Shown piece by piece: positions 34,907-43,793 of a DNA stretch of 64,000 nt. Both the position numbers and the translations under genes were made by a program. This DNA is from Dyadobacter sediminis. Its GTDB lineage: Bacteria > Bacteroidota > Bacteroidia > Cytophagales > Spirosomataceae. The notes under the pieces were generated by a model. That model did no database searches. It worked only from the letters and a program-made list of their open reading frames with translations, and had not been told where the DNA came from. Positions within the stretch are counted from its first letter, which is position 1. Each line of letters begins with the position of its first letter. Location: NCBI RefSeq assembly GCF_005860765.1, contig NZ_VCEI01000025.1, positions 744,001 through 808,000 of the forward strand. Reading direction: 5' to 3'.

Positions 34907-36079
34907 CTACATTTTCTTTGCAAGCCTGCTTTTCACGCGCCGGGTATCGAAACCGACTGCGATTTTGAGGTTGAACTGGGTACCGCCGTTATCCTTAATC
35001 AAATTGGCAGGGTTGAAAGAAGCCCGGCATTTATAGAAAAGATTGACATTTTCCCAGGAATCGGTCATATTTCCGAAAAAACGGTTGATCTCCAGGCCGA
35101 TAACCGGACCAGCTCCGTCCAGGGATCGCTTGTCTTCATCGCTCGGCCTTCGTGGCGTGAGTTCATTGAGCGACAAACCGGCATAGGGAACAGCCAGCCA
35201 TTTGTTTTTGGGAAGCTTGAAGCCATAAGTGATTTCCACCGAAGCAAAATGCGTTTTCATTCCTGTCTGCCAGTTTCCGTTTTGCTCAAACCCGATTTTT
35301 GTTTTGTTAAAATCCAGGTTCACGTCAAATACCAGCCTTGATCTTTTCAGGTCCACATTGAGGCCGTAGTCCAGCCCCGTTGCCGTGGTAAAATAATGAC
35401 TGGATTTACCTGAAAAGTAGCTTTGCGCTATGCCCATAAACATACCGACCTGCCATTTACCCAGAGTGGTTTCTGTGATTACTTCAGGTGTGCTTTGCAG
35501 CAAGGCAGCCACTTTTGCTTCCCACTCGGATAATACCTGTTCATCTCCGGACTTTGAAATGCTTTCGGTCATGTCTTTTTTCAGCAGGGAAATTTCATTG
35601 TTTACCTTGAAAAAAATGTCGTCCATGGTCTGTTTCACCGGCGCATTCCTTGCGTTGAGTTCGCCCAGTTCCATTGCTTTTAACTTGATCAGCCTGCTTT
35701 CATACCCCGACAGATCAAACAGCAGCTGCGCATAACGCAAATTCTTTTCGCTTGAATCGGGCAGGCTCGCCGTTTTCCGGTTGAAGATGGCATCGGCATG
35801 GGTGAGCGGAAAGTACCGGCCGAATTTCATCGGCGAAGAGGAATAATCGTAATAGACAATGATATCCGCAAATGCATGCGTTGTGGATTGATCAATGGTA
35901 AAATCGCTGAATTTCAACTTGATTCCCGGATGCCATTTAAGCGTATCGGATTGTGCAACGGCCATGTTAAAGATCAGCAACAGGCAGCAGGTTGTGAAAG
36001 CAATTGTTTTTAGCACGTTGCGTATGAGGATCAAGGTTGTTAGGTTCCGTAATTTAATACAAATTCCTCTGAAAATCAT
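34907..36079 (-). CDS. Hypothetical exported protein with barrel-like C-terminus
   Basis: A 390-residue protein I do not recognise fully. A signal peptide ends FNMAVAQ near residue 43. The frame starts at an ATG at 36079, but a GTG at 36016 (residue 22) would give a more normal signal peptide. The N-terminal half starts WHPGIKLKFSDFTI and includes LRYAQLLFDLSGYESRLIKLK, which recalls the position and spacing of the DUF922 protease-like motif HEQxHFDxxE but lacks its histidines. The second half (from about 215) has alternating amphipathic strands (LVFDVNLDFNKTKIGF, FASVEITYGFKLP, FNLKIAVGFDTRRV), suggesting an outer-membrane beta-barrel. It converges with the DUF4932-like gene. Confidence 0.6.
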   Translation of the reverse strand: MIFRGICIKLRNLTTLILIRNVLKTIAFTTCCLLLIFNMAVAQSDTLKWHPGIKLKFSDFTIDQSTTHAFADIIVYYDYSSSPMKFGRYFPLTHADAIFNRKTASLPDSSEKNLRYAQLLFDLSGYESRLIKLKAMELGELNARNAPVKQTMDDIFFKVNNEISLLKKDMTESISKSGDEQVLSEWEAKVAALLQSTPEVITETTLGKWQVGMFMGIAQSYFSGKSSHYFTTATGLDYGLNVDLKRSRLVFDVNLDFNKTKIGFEQNGNWQTGMKTHFASVEITYGFKLPKNKWLAVPYAGLSLNELTPRRPSDEDKRSLDGAGPVIGLEINRFFGNMTDSWENVNLFYKCRASFNPANLIKDNGGTQFNLKIAVGFDTRRVKSRLAKKM

Positions 36080-36404
36080 GCATACAATTCCTCTGAATTT
36101 TCGAATGGGGTACCGTTACTGGCAAGCCGGCATGAGGTTGAATACCCCTGTATAAAACGGAAATCAGCCTTGCTGCTTCTGAGTCTTGGCTGTTCCATAC
36201 ATGTCATGTGCCAAAATTTCCAGCCGCGTTTCCGTATACAGGCATACGTTTAGCCGGTCTGCGGAAAAGCGGATACAGACCAGCATTGCGTAGAAACGGT
36301 TTAAACCGCAAGATGCGCATTTATGCGAATATTTGCAGTAATAAAGGTTATTATTATACTTAATGAAGAAGTTGCGAACTTAGCTTTAATTTACCTGCCA
36401 AAAA
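36080..36404. other. Divergent intergenic region with a CGGTTTAAACCG palindrome
   Basis: This 325-base stretch lies between the minus-strand barrel-like gene and the plus-strand sigma gene. It holds a perfect 12-bp palindrome CGGTTTAAACCG at 36297-36308 and, 20 bases later, AATATTTG (36328-36335), one base off the TAnnTTTG consensus. The palindrome would sit over the -33 region of the sigma operon promoter and could be an operator. Confidence 0.35.
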
Positions 36405-36980
36405 ATGGAAAAGGATTTGCTGCTCTGGCAAAAATTTAAAAACGGTGACCGGGCTGTGTTTGAATGGATTATCAGGGAACATTACCGCACCTTGTTTGAT
36501 TATGGCAAAAAATTCCTTTCGGATCGCGATGCACTTACCGACTGCATTCATGACCTTTTCACTTCGCTCTGGGAACGGCATTCATTTCTGGGAAGTACGG
36601 ACCAGATCAAGCCTTATCTGCTTAAAAGTTTACGGAACCGCATCATCAAGGAAAAGCAGCGCAGCAATCATTTTATTTTTATGGAACAGGAAGACGAGCT
36701 GTTCCTGAACGAAGAAGACATTGAATCAAAGATCATTACATCCGAATATACGGAAGAGAAGAAAAAGCAGATCGGCTATGTGCTGCATACGCTGACGCCC
36801 CGGCAACAGGAAATTATTTACCTCAAATTCTACGAAAACCTCACCAACGACCAGATCGCCACCGTACTTGCAATCAGCCGCCCGGCCGTTGCCAATTTGC
36901 TGCACGCCACGCTCAGGCTGTTCCGGGAAAAGTGGGAAACCCTTCTTCATACTGTTGTTCTGTTTATAGCTTCGTGTTGA
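36405..36980 (+). CDS. ECF sigma factor, second SusCD locus
   Basis: A 191-residue ECF sigma factor. Region 2 (about 15-85) contains DALTDCIHDLFTSLWER; region 4 (about 125-175) contains LTPRQQEIIYLKFYENLTN followed by DQIATVLAISRPAVANLL, the -35-binding helix-turn-helix. It belongs to the FecR-linked Bacteroidota group and precedes FecR (118 bases), SusC, SusD and the DUF1553/DUF1501 genes. It probably drives the operon when the SusC substrate is present. Confidence 0.92.
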   Translation: MEKDLLLWQKFKNGDRAVFEWIIREHYRTLFDYGKKFLSDRDALTDCIHDLFTSLWERHSFLGSTDQIKPYLLKSLRNRIIKEKQRSNHFIFMEQEDELFLNEEDIESKIITSEYTEEKKKQIGYVLHTLTPRQQEIIYLKFYENLTNDQIATVLAISRPAVANLLHATLRLFREKWETLLHTVVLFIASC

Positions 36981-37098
36981 TTCACAATGCATTATAGAGC
37001 TTGGAAAGAAAATTCAGAAAATAATTCAACTTTTTCCATGATTTTTTAAAGGCTTCCGGATTATGCCTATGTAAGTACCGCAATGATGGTACTATGTT

Positions 37099-38181
37099 AT
37101 GAAAAATTATGAAAATTATAAACTGGAAGACTTCCTGCTGGATGAGCGTTTCAGAATCTGGGCGGTGCAGCCTGAACCCGCTTCCGATGATTTCTGGACG
37201 GAGCTTGGGAAGCATTATCCCGACAAAAGGATGGCCATGCAGCAGGCCCGTGAATTGCTGCTGACCTGGAATCAGACCGGTTCGGAACTTACGGAGGGTG
37301 ACCTGGAAAAGCAGGTTACACGCATTCTTCACAGTACTGAAACTTCCTCAAACCGTGCATATGCCTTTAAATTTACCCAGACCTGGATTTCCATTGCCGC
37401 TTTATTCATCATCCTGATCGGCCTCGGCTGGACCGTTTCCCGGAAAATGCAGTATAAGCAGCCCGCTTCCGGTTACAGCCAGTATGTGCCCGAAGCGACC
37501 GTTCCCATGAAAGAAGTCGTCAATAAATCGGGCCGGAAAAGGAAGGTCAGCCTGCCCGATGGCAGCGTGGTTTCGCTTTCGCCTGCCGGCCGCATCCGTT
37601 ATGCCGCACAATTCATCAGCAACAGAAAAAGAGAAGTGTATTTGTCCGGTGAGGCGTTTTTCGATGTAAAGAAAGATGCTTCCAATCCGTTCTTTGTATA
37701 CGCACACGGACTGGTCACACGCGTTGTCGGGACCAGTTTTCTCGTAAAAACCACAGCCTCAAAGGTGGAAGTGCTGGTACACAGCGGCAGGGTTTCTGTT
37801 CTGGCCATGAAGGACATGGATAACCAGCGAGACCGCAACACCGAACTGCTGCTGACACCGAACCAGCAGGCCATTTTCTCAACCCGGGACAACCTGATTT
37901 CAAAATCCATATCAAGCATGCCGCTGGAACTCATCAAGCCTGAATCGCAGAGCGGCTTTGTGTTCCGGGACCAGCCGATCCACAAGGTTTTTGCCACGCT
38001 CGAAAAAGTGTACGGCATCCCGATCGTCTACGACAGCTTACTCATGGAAAAATGCGCACTGCACGTGGAACTGAGCAACGAACCATTTTTTACAAAACTC
38101 GACATCATCAGCCAGACCATCGGTGCCAGTTACCGCATCAGCGACGGGCAGGTTGTTGTTTCCAGCGAAGGGTGCGAGTAA
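37099..38181 (+). CDS. FecR family anti-sigma factor
   Basis: A 360-residue inner-membrane protein. The membrane helix is at about 96-113 (WISIAALFIILIGLGWTV). The periplasmic FecR domain includes KVSLPDGSVVSLSPAGRIRY and GEAFFDVKKDASNPFFVY near 150-205; DUF4974 closes the protein (FRDQPIHKVFATLEKVYGIPIVYD, then KLDIISQTIGASYRI). It should hold the sigma factor encoded just upstream and sense the STN domain of the SusC at 38375-41989. Confidence 0.92.
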   Translation: MKNYENYKLEDFLLDERFRIWAVQPEPASDDFWTELGKHYPDKRMAMQQARELLLTWNQTGSELTEGDLEKQVTRILHSTETSSNRAYAFKFTQTWISIAALFIILIGLGWTVSRKMQYKQPASGYSQYVPEATVPMKEVVNKSGRKRKVSLPDGSVVSLSPAGRIRYAAQFISNRKREVYLSGEAFFDVKKDASNPFFVYAHGLVTRVVGTSFLVKTTASKVEVLVHSGRVSVLAMKDMDNQRDRNTELLLTPNQQAIFSTRDNLISKSISSMPLELIKPESQSGFVFRDQPIHKVFATLEKVYGIPIVYDSLLMEKCALHVELSNEPFFTKLDIISQTIGASYRISDGQVVVSSEGCE

Positions 38182-38374
38182 AACGGATATTCCTGAACCT
38201 GTATCATCTTTTAAACTGACATCCTATGACTAAACCCTGCATCTGAATCGGGAACAGATCGGTCACGCATCCAGCATTACGGTTCTGATGCTCCACTCCG
38301 TTCAGGCGGTTACGACATGTTCCTTCCGGGAGGAAGGTATTGCTATTAGTATACACCTAAACCAATGCAGTATT

Positions 38375-41300
38375 ATGAGAAAAAGTAGTATACCATTTAA
38401 AATTCTGGTAACTGTGATCAAATTCACATGCATTCCATTTCTGGTTTCGCTGATCTGCACAAGCCTTTCCTTTGCCCGCAGCGGACTGGCGCAGGAACTC
38501 CTGAACCGCGAAGTCAGCATCCAGGCAGATCAGCAGGAACTGAAAAGCGTTCTGGCCAGCATCGAAAAATCCGCCCAAGTGAAATTTTCATACGTCCCGT
38601 CCTTGATTAAAAATCAGAAAGTAACTTTTTCCGCAACCAACCAGACGCTTAAAGTGGTGTTGAAGGAGCTTCTTGTTCCGCTGCAGATCCGGTTTTCGGT
38701 TTCGGGTGATTATATTATTTTAAACAAAAAGAAAGAAGATACGCCTGACGCAGCCAAAGAACAGGGATTACTGGTGCCGCTGCCTTACACGGACCAGACA
38801 GATATGACGATAAAAGGCCAGGTGACAGCAAGCGACAGCAAAGAACCGCTGCCGGGTGTAAGCGTGGTTGTAAAGGGTACGCAGCAGGGAGCAATTACGA
38901 GCGGCGACGGATCGTACAGTCTGGTGGTGCCGGACGAAAGTGCCGTTCTGGTTTTCAGCTTTGTGGGTTACGTATCCCAGGAAATACAGGTTGCCAACCG
39001 GTCATTGATCCACGTTACGCTGGAAGCCGACATCAAGGCTTTGAGCGAAGTGGTTGTAACGGGTTACACAACCCAGTCGCGGAGGGATATTACAGGATCT
39101 GTCAGTGTGATCGATGCGGACAAGCTGCTGGCAGTTCCGGCCACCAACCTTGCGCAGCAGTTGCAGGGACGCGCGGCAGGCGTTACCGTAGGAACCGACA
39201 ATACGCCCGGCGGAGGCGTAGCGGTGCGGGTGCGCGGCTACGGCACTCTGGGAAACAATGATCCTTTATACGTGATCGACGGTGTGCCGACAAAGGGCAG
39301 CCTGAACACGATTAACCAGAATGACATTGAATCCATCCAGATCCTGAAAGATGCTTCGTCTGCGTCCATTTACGGGTCGCGTGCAGCAAACGGCGTGGTG
39401 ATCATTACGACAAAAAGAGGAAAAACAGGCGTTCCGAAGTTTACTTTCGACGCGTATTACGGTGTGCAGCGGCTTGCCAGGACAATGGATCTGCTTAATA
39501 CGGCCGAATATGGCCAGTATCTCTGGCAAAGTAAAAGAAATGCCAATGTCGTGAACCCGGCCACGGGCAATCCGGAGCATGCACAGTTTGGCCGCGGCGC
39601 CGAGCCGGTGACTCCCGACTACATCATTCCGGACGGCGCTTCAGCGGACGATCCGCGCGTAAATCCTGCCAACTACAGTTTCAACCGGTACAATGATCCG
39701 CAGTTCGGCAAAACCAAATTCTCCATTACCAAAGCAAACAAGGAAGGAACCGACTGGCAGAACGAGGTTTTTGATCCGGCACCGATCCAGAATTACCAGC
39801 TTGGCGTTTCAGGCGGTTCGGAGAACAGCAGGTATGCCTTTTCAACCAATTATTTCAACCAGCAGGGCATTTTGATCTACAATGGTTACAAACGCTATTC
39901 GGTTCGTGCCAACACGGAATTTACGATCAGGAAAAGACTGCGGATCGGAGAAAACCTGCAGGTCGCATACGGCCAGCGGCAGGGCAATTACGGCAACAAC
40001 AGCGAGACGAGCCAGGTTTCCAACACATACCGCGCACAGCCGATCATTCCGGTTTACGACATCGGCGGAAACTTCGCAGGAACGTTGGGCAGTAACCTCG
40101 GCAATGCCAACAATCCCGTAGGACAATTGATCCGGAACAAAAATAACGGTTACAAAGACCTGCGGATTTTCGGCAATGCGTACGCCGAAGTGGACATTCT
40201 CAAAAACCTGACGGCAAAAACCAGTTTCGGAATGGATGCCACGGTTTCTGCCGGAACCTATTTCACGCCCGTGGAAATCGAGCTTGCGCACGGAACGAAT
40301 GTGAACAGCCTGAGCGAAAACAGAAGTTACAGCTATGCATGGACCTGGACCAACTCGCTGACGTATGACAAAACATTTGGCAGTCATCATCTGAATGTTT
40401 TCGCCGGACTGGAATCCATTGATTCTTACGGGAATTTTGTCAACGCATACCGCCAGGGGTTTTTTTCCAATGTGGAAGATCTGAGATACATTGATGCCGG
40501 TAACCCGTCCACTTCCACCAACAGCGGTTATGCGACTTCGTCATGGTCGTTGTTTTCCTATTTCGGAAGAATCGATTACGCATTTCAGGACAAATATCTG
40601 CTTCAGGGAACGGTCAGGCGCGATGCGTCCTCCCGTTTTCAGGCAGCTTCGCGCTATGCTACTTTTCCGGCGGCCAGCGTTGGCTGGCGGCTTTCGAAAG
40701 AAGCTTTTCTGGCCAATGTCGGCTTCATTACGGATCTGAAACTGAGGGCGGGCTGGGGCCAGACGGGCAATCAGGAAATCGGGGACTTCAATGCCTATTC
40801 AACTTATCAGAGCAACCCGAACAGCAGCGGCTACGGAATCGGAGGCGCACCGATCGGGTATGTGCAGGGTTTTGATCTGGCCCGGTTCGGAAATCCCAAT
40901 GCAAAATGGGAAACCACAACGACGGTCAATGTGGGCCTTGATGCCAATCTTTTCAAAGGCAAGTTTGACCTGAGCCTGGATGTTTACGACCGGCAAACCA
41001 AAGATTTACTTTATACCAAAGCATACGATCCGCGGCTTGGAGACGCAGCCATTCCTGCCCAGAACATAGCTTCACTGCAAAACCGGGGCATAGACCTCGG
41101 CCTGAATTACAATGATGCCGTGATGGACGGACAGCTGACTTACAGCATCGGCGTCAACTTTTCAACTTACCGCAATAAAATTCTGGCGCTCGATCCACAA
41201 AACCCGAACGACTTCCTGCCCGGATTTTCCCTGCGCACGCCGGCTGTGACGCGTTCCATTGCAGGCCGCCCGATTTCATCATTTTATGGCTACATCATCG

Positions 41301-41989
41301 ACGGCATTCTGCAGAATGAAGAGCAGGTGGCTGCACATGCGAAGTTTCCCGGATATTACGATTCCAACATTTATATCAACGGCAAAAAGACGCAGGGTGT
41401 AGGCAAATTTAACTACCGGGATATCAACAATGACGGCATAATCAATGCAAACGACCAGACTTACATCGGCAGTCCGCATCCGGATTTTACTTACGGAATC
41501 AATGCCAATGTCACCTTTAAAAACTTTGACCTGACCATTTTTGCGCAAGGCGTACAGGGTAATGAAATCTTTAACCACGTTCGTTACTGGACTGACTTCG
41601 AGGTTTTTCAGGGCAACCGGACCAAGCGGATGCTCTATGAATCGTGGCGCCCGGACAATCCGGATGCCAAGCTGCCGATTCTGGATGCCAATGACGCACA
41701 AAGCGGAGAACCTTCCACTTATTTCGTAGAAAACGGTTCTTATCTGCGGTTCAAGAACATTCAGCTGGGCTACACGCTTCCGAAATCTGTTCTGAACAAA
41801 ATCGGCACCGACCACTTGAAAGTGTATGTACAGGCGCAGAACCTGTTCACTTTTACCAAATACACCGGACTTGATCCGGAAGTGAACCTTAGAAATTTCA
41901 ACAGCGGCTCCGACCGGCAGATCGGTGTGGATGAAGGTGTTTATCCCACTCCGAAATCAATTATTGTAGGGCTTAGTCTTGGATTTTAA
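38375..41989 (+). CDS. SusC/RagA TonB-linked receptor with STN domain
   Basis: A 1204-residue receptor when started at the ATG at 38375 (MRKSSIPFKI); the frame is open to 38288. The signal peptide ends near GLAQ (residue about 36). An STN domain (VSIQADQQELKSVLASIE to GDYIILNKK) is followed by a carboxypeptidase-regulatory-like domain (IKGQVTASDSKEPLPGVSVV), a plug (VVVTGYTTQSRRDITGSV, PLYVIDGVPT, IYGSRAANGVVIITTKRGK) and the barrel, which ends YPTPKSIIVGLSLGF. The STN points to transcriptional signalling through FecR. SusD starts 11 bases later. The substrate is unknown; the downstream cytochrome-type genes suggest a compound that is oxidised or reduced at the surface. Confidence 0.93.
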   Translation: MRKSSIPFKILVTVIKFTCIPFLVSLICTSLSFARSGLAQELLNREVSIQADQQELKSVLASIEKSAQVKFSYVPSLIKNQKVTFSATNQTLKVVLKELLVPLQIRFSVSGDYIILNKKKEDTPDAAKEQGLLVPLPYTDQTDMTIKGQVTASDSKEPLPGVSVVVKGTQQGAITSGDGSYSLVVPDESAVLVFSFVGYVSQEIQVANRSLIHVTLEADIKALSEVVVTGYTTQSRRDITGSVSVIDADKLLAVPATNLAQQLQGRAAGVTVGTDNTPGGGVAVRVRGYGTLGNNDPLYVIDGVPTKGSLNTINQNDIESIQILKDASSASIYGSRAANGVVIITTKRGKTGVPKFTFDAYYGVQRLARTMDLLNTAEYGQYLWQSKRNANVVNPATGNPEHAQFGRGAEPVTPDYIIPDGASADDPRVNPANYSFNRYNDPQFGKTKFSITKANKEGTDWQNEVFDPAPIQNYQLGVSGGSENSRYAFSTNYFNQQGILIYNGYKRYSVRANTEFTIRKRLRIGENLQVAYGQRQGNYGNNSETSQVSNTYRAQPIIPVYDIGGNFAGTLGSNLGNANNPVGQLIRNKNNGYKDLRIFGNAYAEVDILKNLTAKTSFGMDATVSAGTYFTPVEIELAHGTNVNSLSENRSYSYAWTWTNSLTYDKTFGSHHLNVFAGLESIDSYGNFVNAYRQGFFSNVEDLRYIDAGNPSTSTNSGYATSSWSLFSYFGRIDYAFQDKYLLQGTVRRDASSRFQAASRYATFPAASVGWRLSKEAFLANVGFITDLKLRAGWGQTGNQEIGDFNAYSTYQSNPNSSGYGIGGAPIGYVQGFDLARFGNPNAKWETTTTVNVGLDANLFKGKFDLSLDVYDRQTKDLLYTKAYDPRLGDAAIPAQNIASLQNRGIDLGLNYNDAVMDGQLTYSIGVNFSTYRNKILALDPQNPNDFLPGFSLRTPAVTRSIAGRPISSFYGYIIDGILQNEEQVAAHAKFPGYYDSNIYINGKKTQGVGKFNYRDINNDGIINANDQTYIGSPHPDFTYGINANVTFKNFDLTIFAQGVQGNEIFNHVRYWTDFEVFQGNRTKRMLYESWRPDNPDAKLPILDANDAQSGEPSTYFVENGSYLRFKNIQLGYTLPKSVLNKIGTDHLKVYVQAQNLFTFTKYTGLDPEVNLRNFNSGSDRQIGVDEGVYPTPKSIIVGLSLGF

Positions 41990-42000
41990 AAAGAACTGAC

Positions 42001-43719
42001 ATGAAAAAGACATTCCTCTTCATTACATTGCTCATCGCTTCTTCCTGCGGCGACAGCTTTCTGGAAAAAAAGCCTTTGGGACAATACAGTCCGGACATTA
42101 TCAAAACCGCATCCGGCATTGAAGGCGCGCTTACCGGTGCCTACGCACTGCTGGACGGCATAGGAACCAGCGGTGTGACTTCGTGGCACGGCGCAGCCTC
42201 CAACTGGATTTTCGGAAGCGTGGTGTCCGACGATGCGTATAAAGGTTCAGATGCAGGCGACCAGCCGGAGCAGACTTTTATGGAACGGTATGTGTGGCTC
42301 ACGACCAACACGCATATTTACGGCAAATGGCGGACTTTGTATGACGGTGTGGCGCGTTCCAACGACGTGCTGAAAACGTTGCCGGAAGTGACCGGCCTTG
42401 ATGACGCCCGCAAACTACAGATTCAGGCGGAAGCGCGTTTTCTGCGCGGACATTATCATTTCGAGGCTAAAAAAATGTGGGGGAATATTTCTTACATCGA
42501 CGAGCAGCTTTGGGATACAAGCGACCCGGCGAGCGTGCAAGTCCCCAACACGGAAGATGCATGGCCCAAGATTGAAGCTGATTTCCAGTTTGCTGCAGAA
42601 AACCTGCCCGAAACCCAGGCACAGGCCGGAAGGCCCACGAAATGGTCGGCGCTTGCTTACCTCGGCAAATGCCACATGCATCAGGGATTTCCGAAAGGCC
42701 AGCCTGATATGGCGCACCTTACTGCGGCAAAAGCGGCTCTCGTTCAGGTGGTCAACAGCGGTAAATACCGGTTGGTTGATCATTTTCACGACAATTTTGC
42801 TGCCGAAACCCGCAACAATCCCGAGTCTGTTTTCGAGGTGCAGTATTCCGTAACGGCGGCGGACGGTTCAGGGGGTAATCAGGGCGATGAGCTTACTTAT
42901 ATGTATCCCAATGGCCCGGGCGGCTGCTGCGGATTTTATCAGGCTTCGCAGAATCTGGTCAATGCCTACAAAACGGATGAAAAAGGATTGCCTTTGATAA
43001 AGACCTTCAATGATGTGGATGTGAAAAATGACGAAGGGCTGCTTTCGTCGGCGCCGTTTGAGCCATATACGGGCAGGCTTGATGCCCGGCTCGACTGGAC
43101 GGTTGGCCGCCGTGGCATTCCGTTTATTGACTGGGGTGTACATCCGGGCCGTTTCTGGATTCGGGACCAATCCTATGCAGGGCCTTATTCTTCCAAAAAA
43201 CAGATCGTCAGCAAAGCCGAATCGGGCAAAACCGGAAACCCGAGACAAAGTACCAACAATTACCGCCTGATACGTTACGACCATGTTTTACTATGGCTGG
43301 CAGAATGCGAAGTGGAATTAGGAAACCTCGAAAAAGCACGTGAATATGTGAACATGATCCGAAAACGTGCTGCGAATCCGGACGGGTTTGTAAAAACGGA
43401 TGCAGGCAAGCCGGCCGCCAATTATGCAGTAGGTCTTTACAATGATCCCTGGACCAGTGCGGCAGATGCAAGGGAAGCGGTTCGTTTTGAGAACAGACTC
43501 GAGTTCGCCATGGAAGGCCACCGGTTTTTTGATCTGGTGCGCTGGGGCGTTGCAGTTAGTGTGCTGAACAAGTATCTGGATAAGGAAAAAACATTGCGAA
43601 CTTACCTCAGCGGGGCTAAATTTGAAGAAAAGCACCAGTATTATCCTATTCCGCAGCAGGCCATTGTATACAGTACAAAAAACGGTCAGGCCACCTTGCA
43701 GCAGAATCCGGGGTATTAA
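42001..43719 (+). CDS. SusD/RagB surface lipoprotein
   Basis: A 572-residue SusC partner. The lipobox Cys is residue 16 (IASSC). Typical SusD elements are KLQIQAEARFLRGHYHFEAKKMWGNI near 145-170, KWSALAYLGKCHM near 220 and, at the C-terminus, EFAMEGHRFFDLVRWG with the end ATLQQNPGY. GPGGCCGFYQASQNLV in the middle is unusual in having a Cys pair. It would capture the substrate above the SusC pore. It starts 11 bases after susC and is followed by the DUF1549/DUF1553 gene after 74 bases. Confidence 0.92.
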   Translation: MKKTFLFITLLIASSCGDSFLEKKPLGQYSPDIIKTASGIEGALTGAYALLDGIGTSGVTSWHGAASNWIFGSVVSDDAYKGSDAGDQPEQTFMERYVWLTTNTHIYGKWRTLYDGVARSNDVLKTLPEVTGLDDARKLQIQAEARFLRGHYHFEAKKMWGNISYIDEQLWDTSDPASVQVPNTEDAWPKIEADFQFAAENLPETQAQAGRPTKWSALAYLGKCHMHQGFPKGQPDMAHLTAAKAALVQVVNSGKYRLVDHFHDNFAAETRNNPESVFEVQYSVTAADGSGGNQGDELTYMYPNGPGGCCGFYQASQNLVNAYKTDEKGLPLIKTFNDVDVKNDEGLLSSAPFEPYTGRLDARLDWTVGRRGIPFIDWGVHPGRFWIRDQSYAGPYSSKKQIVSKAESGKTGNPRQSTNNYRLIRYDHVLLWLAECEVELGNLEKAREYVNMIRKRAANPDGFVKTDAGKPAANYAVGLYNDPWTSAADAREAVRFENRLEFAMEGHRFFDLVRWGVAVSVLNKYLDKEKTLRTYLSGAKFEEKHQYYPIPQQAIVYSTKNGQATLQQNPGY

Positions 43720-43793
43720 AAAAATGACAACAAAGAACCGAATATTCAAATATTTGGTTTTGTTTTGTAAGTAAGGAATTAAATAACTCATTG

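Noticed and set aside
34782..35036. An 84-codon plus-strand frame between two convergent genes
   Set aside because: It overlaps the end of the DUF4932-like gene and is antisense to the barrel-like gene; no support.
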